A stretch of 23,410 bases of DNA from Variovorax sp. (GCA_028292145.1 JAQGMX010000037.1:1-23410); one strand, 5' to 3'. Positions 6,479 to 14,358 are shown, counted from the stretch's first letter. The notes: a model not told the origin generated them from the sequence alone. A program made the numbers and translations.

Positions 6479-8547
6479 GGGTCGACTCTACCCAGCAAGT
6501 TCGCCACGCATTCGCGCGATAAGGGCTTGCTCACACAGCGGTCGAAGCCGGCAACCTTGCATCTGCGCCGAGTCAGGTGATCGTCGTGCGCAGACATCGC
6601 AATGATCGTACTGGGCTGATGGCCAGCCATTTCCTGGTAGTTCCGAATCATGCCGATGGCCTCGATCCCGCCCATCACCGGCATTTCCAGGTCCATGAAG
6701 ATGAAATCAGGACGATGCTTCATGACCGAATCGACTGCGGCATGGCCGTTCAGCACCGTCTGCACAGCGCCGTACGCGTCGACCATGCCGGCAATGGCGA
6801 TCGCACTGTACGCATCGTCGTCGACGACAAGGATCGAGCGCGCGACAAAAATTGGATGCGTTTCGGAGTTCCGCTGATCGACCTCGGAGCGACCAAGTTC
6901 GTGCAGCACAGGCATCAGCTCGAGCGTGAGAACCGTTCCCTTGGTGTCGGACGTGCTCATGCGGATGTCGCCGGACTGGGCCTTGGCCATCAGCTGTGCC
7001 GAATAGGTGCCGAGCCCCGTCCCACCCATCTTGCCTGCCGTCGAATACTTCTGGAAAAAGTTGGCGCGCACCGCCAACGGCACGGCGCCCCGGTTGTGGA
7101 TCGAAACGCGGACCTTCGAGCCGTCCCGGATGCGTACCGTGATACGGCTTCCGGCGGGAGCTGCTTCGATGGCGTTCTTCATCAGGTTTTCAAGGATCGT
7201 CTCGCAGAGCACCACATCGGCCTGAGCCCAGAGTTCACTCAGCGCCGGGTGCAACGAGAACTCGATCTGTTTGGTCGCTGCCTGCGCACCAAAGGTGTCG
7301 CAAACCCTGCGTACCATGTTCACCATCTCGACCGGCTCCGGCGTGAATTCGTAACGCCCGTCCTCTATCGGGTAGAAATCGACCGCGAGCTTCAGCATCT
7401 TCATGGCGCGTCGCGCGGTTGCTTCCAGCGTTGCCAGAAGCGCTTCTTCTTCGACGATCGGCCTGCGCACGCTTCGCAACGTATCGGTGATCGAGGCGAT
7501 CTGCACGAGCGGCGTTTTGAGGTCGTGGCGGGAAATCCGCTCGACTTCCTCCCGCGTATGCAGTGTTTTCTCGAGTGCCGCATGCTGCCGGACAACTTCC
7601 CGCGTCCGCGCCTCGACCCCCGCGTTGACGGCACGGAGATGCCGCTCGATCTCGAATCGCGCAGTGATGTCGACAAAGGTACAGACATAGCGCGCCAGCA
7701 CGCCGTACCGGTCCGAAATCCGGATGGCACGGGCATGAACCCATATCCGGGTCTTGTCCTGCCTGATCAGCGGATACTCCATTGACGGCAGCTGCATCGA
7801 TTCATAGGGCTTCGTGACGCTGTCGATCTGCCGGGTGAACTCATCCTTCACGCGGCTCCTGAAACCCGGCGGCAGGTGACTCCAGAAGTCCATCCTCAAT
7901 GTGTCGACGTTCAATGGCAGCCCGAGCATTTCGCACAGGCGCGGCGAGTAATGCGCAGAGCGATCGACACCGTTCCATTCGAGGCAGCCCGCGTCGCTGC
8001 ATTGCAGCAGGAGTTCGAGCCGCACGCGACGGGCGTCGACCGCATCGCGCTGCCTGCTCATGCTGACCTTGTAGAGCTTCATGAGTGCGGCAAAAACGAA
8101 GACAAGCGCACTGGCGCTCAACGTCGCTCCTAGAGATTTCAGTCGCCACAACGCGATGCTTGTGCAAATGACCACGCAGGCAGCAAAGAAATCGCTGTAG
8201 CGGCTCGGTGCGATGAGCATCAGCGCCGCAATAGTGGCGTAAGCCCATACGAGTCCGTCCATGCCGTGCGTCTCTATGCCGGAAACCACCCAGGCACACG
8301 CAGCGACCACCGCCAGGAACTCAAAAAAATCGAGGGGGTAGCGCCGCTTCAGCGCCACGCAGAGCAATCCGAGCGTCAGGGCAAGGACAACTCCAAATGC
8401 GGCATCGTGGTGGAGCCCATGCGCGAAGTCGAATGCAGCCTCTAAAGAGACGACCGCACTGCAGCCTGCAACGCCCCATATCACCATCAGGCGACGTTCA
8501 GAAAGTTTCGCTTGTGCCCCCAGATGCGATCTCGCATGTTTTGCCAT
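6412..8547 (-). CDS. Membrane-bound hybrid sensor histidine kinase with PAS and C-terminal receiver
   Basis: A 711-aa hybrid two-component kinase. Residues about 20-160 hold roughly six membrane segments, a membrane sensor of no family I can name. A PAS-like domain spans about 175-300 (LEWNGVDRSAHYSPRLCEMLGL to YVCTFVDITARF), followed by a coiled-coil linker. The HisKA domain has the phosphoacceptor in RISRHDLKTPL (H341). The ATPase domain shows the N box ENLMKNAIEAA (N454/N458) and the G2 box GGTGLGTYSA (508-517). The G1 box is replaced by HNRGAVP. The C-terminal receiver has the acidic pocket VVDDDA (about 575-577), phosphoacceptor D619 in FMDLEMP, S652 and K674. No DNA-binding output and no partner regulator gene lie nearby, so the signal probably passes to a phosphotransfer protein elsewhere. 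The start has GAGAAAG upstream. The 3' end overlaps the DUF1345 gene by 67 bp. Confidence 0.92.
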   Translation of the reverse strand: MAKHARSHLGAQAKLSERRLMVIWGVAGCSAVVSLEAAFDFAHGLHHDAAFGVVLALTLGLLCVALKRRYPLDFFEFLAVVAACAWVVSGIETHGMDGLVWAYATIAALMLIAPSRYSDFFAACVVICTSIALWRLKSLGATLSASALVFVFAALMKLYKVSMSRQRDAVDARRVRLELLLQCSDAGCLEWNGVDRSAHYSPRLCEMLGLPLNVDTLRMDFWSHLPPGFRSRVKDEFTRQIDSVTKPYESMQLPSMEYPLIRQDKTRIWVHARAIRISDRYGVLARYVCTFVDITARFEIERHLRAVNAGVEARTREVVRQHAALEKTLHTREEVERISRHDLKTPLVQIASITDTLRSVRRPIVEEEALLATLEATARRAMKMLKLAVDFYPIEDGRYEFTPEPVEMVNMVRRVCDTFGAQAATKQIEFSLHPALSELWAQADVVLCETILENLMKNAIEAAPAGSRITVRIRDGSKVRVSIHNRGAVPLAVRANFFQKYSTAGKMGGTGLGTYSAQLMAKAQSGDIRMSTSDTKGTVLTLELMPVLHELGRSEVDQRNSETHPIFVARSILVVDDDAYSAIAIAGMVDAYGAVQTVLNGHAAVDSVMKHRPDFIFMDLEMPVMGGIEAIGMIRNYQEMAGHQPSTIIAMSAHDDHLTRRRCKVAGFDRCVSKPLSRECVANLLGRVDPCANTFPRLSASNDFSMASLQV

Positions 8548-8897
8548 GCTTGGTGCTTTCTCGAATCAACGATGCCGCTGTATGAAAACGCCAGTTTGCG
8601 ATCCGAAGATGAATTTCTATCATCTGAAAGAATCGTTAACTAATTGTGAATTTTGATTTTATGCAGGAAATGTACTTCTTTATGCGTAAGAAAAGGCTTA
8701 CTTTTTTACGTTTCCGATTTCATGACTATCAAAAGATAGATTTTCTTGGCAAAAGAGAAGGTCGTGACATTCAGGACCGGCAACCAAGGTTGAATGCGCC
8801 TGATCGAGATGCATACCGGTTTAATAAAACCTAAGTTCACACTTCCACGTTTGCCTCTGAAATTTGTGCTACCACAAGCCAACCGCACCGGAATTAG
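8548..8897. other. AT-rich intergenic region between divergent transcription units
   Basis: About 350 bp with visibly lower GC than the rest of the window, especially 8620-8760, which has many A and T runs. It separates the kinase gene (minus) from the small plus-strand ORF. It should hold the kinase promoter, but no convincing -35/-10 pair stands out. A 62-codon open frame at 8646-8834 lacks a ribosome binding site and has no recognisable content, so it is not called. A five-bp hairpin followed by six T (8686-8707) is too weak to call a terminator. Confidence 0.5.
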
Positions 8898-8913
8898 TGT
8901 GAGATGCGTCACA
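8898..8913 (+). promoter_or_regulatory. CRP-like palindromic site
   Basis: TGTGA (8898-8902), six bases, TCACA (8909-8913): both half-sites match the consensus of the CRP/Vfr family exactly. The centre lies at 8905.5, which is 41.5 bp before the A of the ATG at 8947. CATCAT at 8935-8940 matches four of six bases of a -10 element. If transcription began at the ATG itself, this would be a class II CRP-dependent promoter making a leaderless mRNA. The geometry is read directly from the sequence; the regulator is inferred. Confidence 0.5.
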
Positions 8914-8946
8914 GACGAGCGTGTCCAAACCTTGCATCATTGGCGC

Positions 8947-9159
8947 ATGTCAAAAATTCTCATCCTTCTTGTGGGCCTCGCGATGACCTGGGGTCTCGTG
9001 GCAAGTTTTGGCCTTGTGTCGCTTGCGGTGTGCTTCGCACTCGCACTTGGCACCTTGCTGTTCTCGACCGAGCCCGGAGAGGACGAGGTCCTCAGCACCA
9101 ACTACCAACCTCGTGAGAACCATTTCGGTTCGCCGTCGACCTTCATGGGCGGTCTTTGA
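8947..9159 (+). CDS. Small hypothetical membrane protein
   Basis: A 70-aa open frame that I do not recognise. The first 41 residues form one long or two short hydrophobic segments (ILILLVGLAMTWGLVASFGL and VSLAVCFALALGTLLF). A polar tail follows with two acidic residues pairs and NYQPRENHFG. The frame stays open upstream to 8794, but the composition changes and only the ATG at 8947 begins a sensible membrane protein. No Shine-Dalgarno precedes it. A CRP-like palindrome sits exactly 41.5 bp upstream. Two hairpins follow (9191-9213 and 9220-9254) before the convergent tRNA gene. Function unknown; it may be a real small protein or a chance frame. Confidence 0.45.
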   Translation: MSKILILLVGLAMTWGLVASFGLVSLAVCFALALGTLLFSTEPGEDEVLSTNYQPRENHFGSPSTFMGGL

Positions 9160-9214
9160 TCCTCATTGGCTGATTGCCGACGAGATCTTCGGGTCGTGCG
9201 CCCGCACGAACCCA

Positions 9215-9254
9215 ATGAAAAAGGGCATCCGGTTGGTTAAACCGGATGCCCTTT
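9215..9254 (-). terminator. Intrinsic terminator after tRNA-Pro and the thrS-merR operon
   Basis: A 13-bp perfect stem (9220-9232 with 9242-9254) with a 9-nt loop. On the minus strand it ends in CCCTTTTTCATT, giving a U-run straight after the stem. It lies 8 bp past the tRNA 3' end. On the plus strand the stem is followed by GACTTTATT, so it may also slow transcription arriving from the small ORF. Confidence 0.88.
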
Positions 9255-9262
9255 GACTTTAT

Positions 9263-9339
9263 TGGTCGGTGTGAAAGGATTCGAACCTTCGACCCCTTGC
9301 ACCCCATGCAAGTGCGCTACCAGGCTGCGCCACACACCG
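9263..9339 (-). tRNA. tRNA-Pro (anticodon GGG)
   Basis: A 77-nt cloverleaf on the minus strand. The acceptor stem CGGTGTG pairs with CACACCG, followed by discriminator A and an encoded CCA (9263-9265). The anticodon stem CTTGC/GCAAG encloses the loop ATGGGGT, giving anticodon GGG, which reads CCC (and CCU by wobble). The T arm has GGTTCGAATCC. It lies downstream of the merR-family gene, as in many Burkholderiales, and a strong terminator follows it. Confidence 0.97.
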
Positions 9340-9371
9340 AAGCCTGCGATTATACCGTGGCAGTTCGAGAC

Positions 9372-9854
9372 TCAGAACCCGGTCGACAGCAACTCGCGGA
9401 TTTCGATCAGTTCGCGGCGGATCTGCTGCCACTGCGTAGCAGCTGTCGACGCATCGAACTTTGCTTCCAATACAGCCTGCTCGCCAGTATTTTCATTAGC
9501 CGAAGCGGCCTCCCAGACTTCTTGATCGATGTCGGTGGCTTCCACCCCTTCGACAAGAATTTCAACCGCCTCCGCGCGACGGCTGTCACGCGCATTCTGG
9601 GCAAGTTCCTGAAGCTTGTTGCGGGCACCGCTGATCGTGAAACCCTGGTCGTAGAGCAGATCGCGAATGCGGCGGATCATCAGCACCTCATGGTGCTGGT
9701 AGTAGCGCCGGTTGCCACGCCGCTTCATCGGCCGCAGCTGCGTGAATTCCTGCTCCCAATAACGCAGCACATGGGGCTTCACGCCGCAAAGTTCACCGAC
9801 CTCACCAATGGTGAAGTAGCGTTTGACCGGGATCGACGGGAGCGTTTTCTCCAT
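9372..9854 (-). CDS. MerR family transcriptional regulator
   Basis: A 160-aa regulator with an N-terminal MerR winged helix-turn-helix (residues 12-80: YFTIGEVGELCGVKPHVLRYWE, then a wing RRGNRRYY and helix RIRDLLYDQGFTISGAR). The C-terminal half is acidic and helical (QWQQIRRELIEIRELL at the end), likely the dimerisation coil. There is no metal-binding cysteine pattern, so it is not a metal sensor of the MerR/CueR type. This gene is the usual neighbour of ihfA in proteobacteria and its target is not generally known. It starts at ATG 9854, 65 bp after the ihfA stop on the same strand, and tRNA-Pro follows. Regulation is presumably through the operon. Confidence 0.9.
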   Translation of the reverse strand: MEKTLPSIPVKRYFTIGEVGELCGVKPHVLRYWEQEFTQLRPMKRRGNRRYYQHHEVLMIRRIRDLLYDQGFTISGARNKLQELAQNARDSRRAEAVEILVEGVEATDIDQEVWEAASANENTGEQAVLEAKFDASTAATQWQQIRRELIEIRELLSTGF

Positions 9855-9919
9855 TGAAATCAAGACTGTGCGAGCAAAACCTGAGAGGTTACTCCACCGG
9901 CACACGGCAGGCCAAGCAC

Positions 9920-10309
9920 TTATTCCGTACCGACGCGCCAGTCGGTGACTTCCGTCGTTTCGTCGGCCTGCGGCATCTCGTCCTCGCCGCCGTTCTGGAT
10001 TTGCTCCTTGAGCTTGGCGCTCGCGTGAAAAGTCGCAACGCGACGTTCGCCGATCGGAATCGCCTCGCCGGTGCGCGGGTTGCGACCGGGCCGCGGCGCC
10101 TTGACGCGAATCTGGAAATTCCCGAATCCCGAGATCTTCACGTCCGTCCCTTCGATCAGACTGTTCCCCACCAGATCGAAAAAAGCCTCCACCATGTCTT
10201 TCGACTCGCGCTTGTTCAGGCCGATCTGCTCGAACAGCAGTTCGGCCAGATGCGCCTTGGTGAGCGCCGGTGTTTCGAGAACTTCGAGCGTGAAATCCAT
10301 GGTCTTCAT
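9920..10309 (-). CDS. ihfA: Integration host factor subunit alpha
   Basis: DNA-bending nucleoid protein of the HU/IHF family that works as a heterodimer with IhfB in transcription, replication and recombination. The core (residues 15-105) has the family pattern LTKAHLAELLF...IKISGFGNFQIR and the beta-arm KAPRPGRNPRTGE with the intercalating proline P78. The protein has 129 aa against about 99 in E. coli: some 15 extra N-terminal residues and a 22-residue acidic C-terminal tail. The ATG at 10309 overlaps the pheT stop (ATGA); M4 at 10300 is an alternative. It follows pheT as in E. coli. Confidence 0.95.
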   Translation of the reverse strand: MKTMDFTLEVLETPALTKAHLAELLFEQIGLNKRESKDMVEAFFDLVGNSLIEGTDVKISGFGNFQIRVKAPRPGRNPRTGEAIPIGERRVATFHASAKLKEQIQNGGEDEMPQADETTEVTDWRVGTE

Positions 10310-12729
10310 CCTCGCAGACGCGCACCCAGCGTGGCACCCAATTTATCGATGATCGAGCGCACTGCGGGGTCAACCTGCTCATCGGTCATCGGCGCACTGT
10401 CGCTCTGGAAGCGCAGGCGCACAGCCATGCTCTTCTCACCGCTCGCCTGAGCGGCTGAAGGCTGCGGACGATAGATGTCGAACAGTGCCGCGTCGCGCAA
10501 CAAGCCTTGCGTCGGTGCCGCATGGATCGCAGCCATCAGCGCCGCATGCGTGACGGCCTCGGCCACGACCACGGCGATGTCGCGCTCGACGGCCTGCATC
10601 TTCGGCACCGGTTGGGAGACCGGCACCGGACGCGCGGTGACCGCATCGAGCTCGAGCTCGAACAGCATCGGCGCCTGAGAAAAATCCCACTTCTGCCGCC
10701 AGCGCGGATGCAATTCGCCGATGACGCCGATCGCTTTGCCGTTCACGAGCACGCGTGCAGCACGGCCCGGGTGCAGCGCCGGATGGTCGACCGGCTCGAA
10801 AGTCGGCACCAACGGCGCAAGCAAGGCCTCGACGTCGCCCTTGACGTCGTAGAAATCGATGCGCTGCGGCTTGCCGTCCCAGCGCGCTTCCTCGGCGTCG
10901 CCCCAGGCGAGGCCGGCGACCCGCATCGGCTGGTGGATGCCCTTGACGGTGCTGTCGGTGGTTTCAACGCCGGCGTCGCGCAGGAACACGCGTCCGGACT
11001 CGAAAACGCGCACGCGCGTCGCCTTGCGATCGAGGTTGAACTTGAGCACCTGCAGCAGCGAACCCATCAGCGACGAACGCATCACGCTCATCTGGCTGGC
11101 GATCGGGTTCAGCAGCTTGATCGGGTCGGCGTTGCCGGCCAGATCGTGCTCCCAGTGCGCTTCAACAAAACTGAAGTTGATGGTTTCCTGGTAACCCAGC
11201 GCTGCCACGCGATGGCGCACGGCAAAGCGGCTGCGCTGCGACTCTGCACGCACGCGGGCAGTGATCGGACCCAACGGGGCCGTCGTCGGCAGGTTGTTGT
11301 AGCCGATCAGGCGCGCGACCTCCTCGATCAGGTCTTCCTCGATCAACAGGTCGAATCGATGCGGCGCCGGCGTGACCACGATGGTGCCGTCGCCCTCCTC
11401 GATCGGCAGGCCGAGCCGGCGCAGCGCATCGACGCACTGCGCTTGCGTGACGGGCATGCCAATGACGCGGGCTGCGCGGGCCACGCGCAGCGTCACGGGC
11501 TTGGCTTCGGGCAAACGCAGGATCTGATCGTCAATCGGACCGGCCGCTCCGCCGCAAACTTCGATCACGAGTTGCGTGATGCGCTCGATGATCGCGACCG
11601 TGCGGCTCGGATCGACGCCGCGCTCGAAACGGTGGCCTGCATCGGTTGAGAAGTTGAAGCGGCGCGAACGCCCCTGGATTGCCTCGGGCCACCAGAAGGC
11701 GGCTTCGACGTAGATGTTCTTGGTGTCGTCGGAAACGGCCGTCGCATCGCCGCCCATGATGCCTGCGAGCGATTCGACTTCGCGTTCGTCCGCGATCACG
11801 CCGACTTTCTCATCGACGGTGACGGTGTTGCCGTTGAGCAACTTGAGCTGTTCGCCCGGTCGGCCCCAGCGCACGGTCAGGCCGCCGTGGATCTTGTCGA
11901 GATCGAAGATGTGCGTCGGCTGGCCGTATTCGAACATCACGTAGTTCGAGATGTCGACCAGCGGCGAAACGCTGCGCTGACCGCAGCGCGCAAGACGTTC
12001 GACCATCCACGACGGCGTCGCGGCCTTGGTATCGACATTGCGCAGGACGCGGCCTGAAAAGCGACCGCAGAGTTCGGGCGCTTCGACCTTGACCGGCAAC
12101 ACGGTGTCGTGAACCGTCGCGACGGCGCCGATCTGCGGCGTCTTCAGCGGCGCACCGGTCAGCGCGGCCAGTTCGCGCGCGATGCCGTAGACGCTCAGCC
12201 CGTGCGCCAGATTAGGCGTCAGCTTGAGGGTGAGCAGCGAATCGTCGAGCTTTAGCACGTCGCGCACATCGGCGCCCAACGGCGCGTTGGCGTCGAGTTC
12301 CATCAGACCGGCGTGGTCTTCGCTCAGCTTGAGTTCGCGCGCCGAGCAGAGCATGCCCTGACTCTCGACACCGCGCAGTTTGCCGAGCTTGATCTGGAAC
12401 GGCTTGCCGTCTTTCGCGTTGTCGGCCGGCGGCAGTTCGGCACCGACCAGCGCGCACGGCACACGGATGCCGACGCGCGCGTTCGGCGCGCCGCAGACGA
12501 TATTCAGCAGTTCGCCCTGACCGACGTCGACCTGGCACACGCGCAGACGATCGGCGTTCGGATGCTGGACGGCTTCCTTGATCTCGCCGACGACGATCTT
12601 CGAAAACGGCGGCGCCACCGGGCGGCGCTCTTCAACCTCAAAACCACCCATCGTGAGCGTTTCGGCCAATTCGGCGCTCGACAACGGCGGGTTGCAGAAC
12701 TCACGCAACCATGACTCGGGGAATTGCAT
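10306..12729 (-). CDS. pheT: Phenylalanine--tRNA ligase beta subunit
   Basis: Large subunit of the cytoplasmic (alpha-beta)2 enzyme that charges tRNA-Phe, 807 aa, normal length. An N-terminal region is followed by the EMAP-like tRNA-binding OB fold (about 40-150; VQHPNADRLRVCQVDVG and SQGMLCSARELKLSEDHAG). Next come the B3/B4 editing domain (about 210-375; GRFSGRVLRNVDTK, FDLDKIHGGLTVRWG), the B5 and core-like regions (about 400-690), and the C-terminal ferredoxin-fold anticodon-binding domain (about 705-807; KMQAVERDIAVVV). It follows pheS with a 44-bp gap, where AAGAG lies before the ATG, and overlaps ihfA by four bases. Confidence 0.97.
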   Translation of the reverse strand: MQFPESWLREFCNPPLSSAELAETLTMGGFEVEERRPVAPPFSKIVVGEIKEAVQHPNADRLRVCQVDVGQGELLNIVCGAPNARVGIRVPCALVGAELPPADNAKDGKPFQIKLGKLRGVESQGMLCSARELKLSEDHAGLMELDANAPLGADVRDVLKLDDSLLTLKLTPNLAHGLSVYGIARELAALTGAPLKTPQIGAVATVHDTVLPVKVEAPELCGRFSGRVLRNVDTKAATPSWMVERLARCGQRSVSPLVDISNYVMFEYGQPTHIFDLDKIHGGLTVRWGRPGEQLKLLNGNTVTVDEKVGVIADEREVESLAGIMGGDATAVSDDTKNIYVEAAFWWPEAIQGRSRRFNFSTDAGHRFERGVDPSRTVAIIERITQLVIEVCGGAAGPIDDQILRLPEAKPVTLRVARAARVIGMPVTQAQCVDALRRLGLPIEEGDGTIVVTPAPHRFDLLIEEDLIEEVARLIGYNNLPTTAPLGPITARVRAESQRSRFAVRHRVAALGYQETINFSFVEAHWEHDLAGNADPIKLLNPIASQMSVMRSSLMGSLLQVLKFNLDRKATRVRVFESGRVFLRDAGVETTDSTVKGIHQPMRVAGLAWGDAEEARWDGKPQRIDFYDVKGDVEALLAPLVPTFEPVDHPALHPGRAARVLVNGKAIGVIGELHPRWRQKWDFSQAPMLFELELDAVTARPVPVSQPVPKMQAVERDIAVVVAEAVTHAALMAAIHAAPTQGLLRDAALFDIYRPQPSAAQASGEKSMAVRLRFQSDSAPMTDEQVDPAVRSIIDKLGATLGARLRG

Positions 12730-12773
12730 CTCGTTGTTCTCTTAGTCTTCTGGGTCTTTTTGCTGAAACCGGA

Positions 12774-13850
12774 TCACTGAAACTGCGACAGAAAGCGCAG
12801 GTCGCCGTCGAAGAACAACCGCAGGTCGTTCACGCCGTAGCGCAGCATCGTGAGGCGGTCCGGCCCCATGCCGAAGGCAAATCCGATATAGCGCTCGGGG
12901 TCGAGCCCCATGTTGCGGACCACATTCGGATGCACCTGGCCCGAACCGGCCACTTCGAGCCAGCGACCGGCGAGCGGGCCGCTCTGGAACTGGATGTCGA
13001 TCTCGGCACTCGGCTCGGTAAACGGGAAGAAACTGGGCCTGAAACGCAGCACCAGATCGTCGCTCTCGAAGAAAGTGCGGCAGAAATCGGTGAAGACGAC
13101 CTTCAGGTCCTTGAAGCTCACGTTCTCGCCGAGCCACAGGCCTTCGCACTGATGAAACATCGGCGAATGCGTGGCGTCGCTATCGACGCGGTAGGTGCGG
13201 CCAGGCGCGATCACGCGGATTTCGGGCGCCTTGGTCTCGCCAGACGCGTCCTTGGCTGCGGCCTCGAACTGCGCGGCGTATTTCTTGATGTGCTGGTGGG
13301 CGTAGCGCACCTGCATCGGGCTGGTGTGCGGCCGGAGGTTGTACGGCACGCCGTCGTCGCCGTCGATGTCGACGTAGAACGTGTCCTGCATCGAACGCGC
13401 CGGATGGTTCGGCGGATTGTTCAGCGAGGTGAAGCTGTGCCAGTCGCTCTCGATCTCGGGGCCGTCGGCCACGTCGAAGCCCATGCTGGAGAAGATCGCC
13501 TCGATGCGCTCCAGCGTGCGGCTAACCGGGTGCAGCCCGCCGCCGGCCGTGCGCCGACCTGGCAAGGTGACGTCGAGCGCTTCGGCACGAAGTTGGACGG
13601 CAAGCTCTTCATCGGCAAGTTGCTGGCGACGCTCGGTCAGCGCGGCCTCGATGGCCTGCTTGGCCACGTTGATGGCGGCGCCACGGAGCTTCTTTTCTTC
13701 GACCGGCAATTGCGCCATGCCCTTCATCAGTTCGGTGATGCGGCCGGCCTTGCCGAGAAACTGGGCCTTGGCGTTTTCAAGCTCCGCAGGTGCCGTCGCT
13801 TGGGCGAAAGCAGCGCGCGCGGTATCGACCAGGGAATCCAACTCGTTCAT
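12774..13850 (-). CDS. pheS: Phenylalanine--tRNA ligase alpha subunit
   Basis: Catalytic subunit of phenylalanyl-tRNA synthetase, a class II enzyme, 358 aa. An N-terminal coiled coil (about 1-85) binds tRNA. The catalytic core shows HPARSMQDTFYVD, HTSPMQVRYAHQ, the motif 2 region around FTDFCRTFFESDD and RFRPSFFPFTEPS, WLEVAGSGQVHPNVV, and motif 3 in GFAFGMGPDRLTMLRYG. The ATG at 13850 matches the family N-terminus, but no Shine-Dalgarno stands before it. A 22-codon open frame from a TTG at 13912 ends exactly on this start codon as ATGA. A strong terminator (13881-13924) lies between rplT and this gene, so expression depends on read-through. Confidence 0.97.
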   Translation of the reverse strand: MNELDSLVDTARAAFAQATAPAELENAKAQFLGKAGRITELMKGMAQLPVEEKKLRGAAINVAKQAIEAALTERRQQLADEELAVQLRAEALDVTLPGRRTAGGGLHPVSRTLERIEAIFSSMGFDVADGPEIESDWHSFTSLNNPPNHPARSMQDTFYVDIDGDDGVPYNLRPHTSPMQVRYAHQHIKKYAAQFEAAAKDASGETKAPEIRVIAPGRTYRVDSDATHSPMFHQCEGLWLGENVSFKDLKVVFTDFCRTFFESDDLVLRFRPSFFPFTEPSAEIDIQFQSGPLAGRWLEVAGSGQVHPNVVRNMGLDPERYIGFAFGMGPDRLTMLRYGVNDLRLFFDGDLRFLSQFQ

Positions 13851-13880
13851 GGGAATTTTTCGCGGGAAACGGGAGAACTG

Positions 13881-13924
13881 AAAAATGAAAAAAGGGCTGG
13901 TGCTTTTTTCAAGCGCCAGCCCTT
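13881..13924 (-). terminator. pheS leader: Intrinsic terminator/attenuator between rplT and pheS
   Basis: On the minus strand, arms 13911-13924 and 13892-13905 form a 14-position stem with one C-A mismatch and a 5-nt loop. It is followed by a U-rich tail (TTTTCATTTTTC). It lies 50 bp after the rplT stop and ends about 30 bp before the pheS ATG, too close for an ordinary separate promoter. It should therefore act as a partial terminator or attenuator inside the operon. In E. coli the same place holds the pheM leader peptide and attenuator. Here no ATG-started leader peptide precedes the hairpin. Confidence 0.82.
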
Positions 13925-13974
13925 ATACCGTGGGCGCAGACTGCCGCCCGAAGACGACTTTCTGCTGTGCAGGA

Positions 13975-14334
13975 TCAAGCAGCCAGCTTGGCCTTGACCT
14001 GCTCCACGATGCCGGCGAATGCGGCCTTGTCGTGCACCGCGATGTCCGCAAGCATCTTGCGGTCGATCTCGATGCCCGCCTTGCGGATGCCGTTAGCGAA
14101 CTGGCTGTAGGTCAGACCCAGTTCACGCGAGGCGGCGTTAATACGCGCAATCCACAGTTGACGGAACACGCGCTTCTTCGTGCGGCGATCGCGGTAGGCA
14201 TATTGCCCAGCCTTCATCACCGCCTGTTTGGCGACGCGGAATACATTGCCGCGGCGACCGCGGAAACCCTTTGCAAGGGCGAGAACTTTCTTGTGGCGGG
14301 CGCGAGCCGTTACACCACGTTTGACGCGAGGCAT
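13975..14334 (-). CDS. rplT: 50S ribosomal protein L20
   Basis: Primary rRNA-binding protein of the large subunit, needed early in 50S assembly; 119 aa, normal length. The basic N-terminal extension (MPRVKRGVTARARHKKVL) and the globular C-terminal domain (NRELGLTYSQF-type segment: INAASRELGLTYSQFANGIRK) are intact. The ATG has AAGGAG upstream. It sits 24 bp after rpmI. In E. coli and Bacillus L20 represses its own operon by binding the leader RNA; a candidate target here is the hairpin at 14641-14678. Confidence 0.98.
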   Translation of the reverse strand: MPRVKRGVTARARHKKVLALAKGFRGRRGNVFRVAKQAVMKAGQYAYRDRRTKKRVFRQLWIARINAASRELGLTYSQFANGIRKAGIEIDRKMLADIAVHDKAAFAGIVEQVKAKLAA

Positions 14335-14358
14335 GTGATTACTCCTTGTTCGTCTGAA

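Noticed and set aside
8686..8707. Hairpin GTAAG/CTTAC followed by six T
   Set aside because: Only five weak base pairs; no gene ends just before it.
8646..8834. 62-codon ORF in the AT-rich gap
   Set aside because: No ribosome binding site, no recognisable content, and AT-rich DNA of this kind yields such frames by chance.
9263..9339. tRNA-Pro as an integration site for a mobile element
   Set aside because: No repeated tRNA 3' fragment, integrase or composition break is seen next to it.
12711..13997. Open frame of 428 codons on the plus strand opposite pheS
   Set aside because: Antisense shadow; pheS is complete on the other strand.
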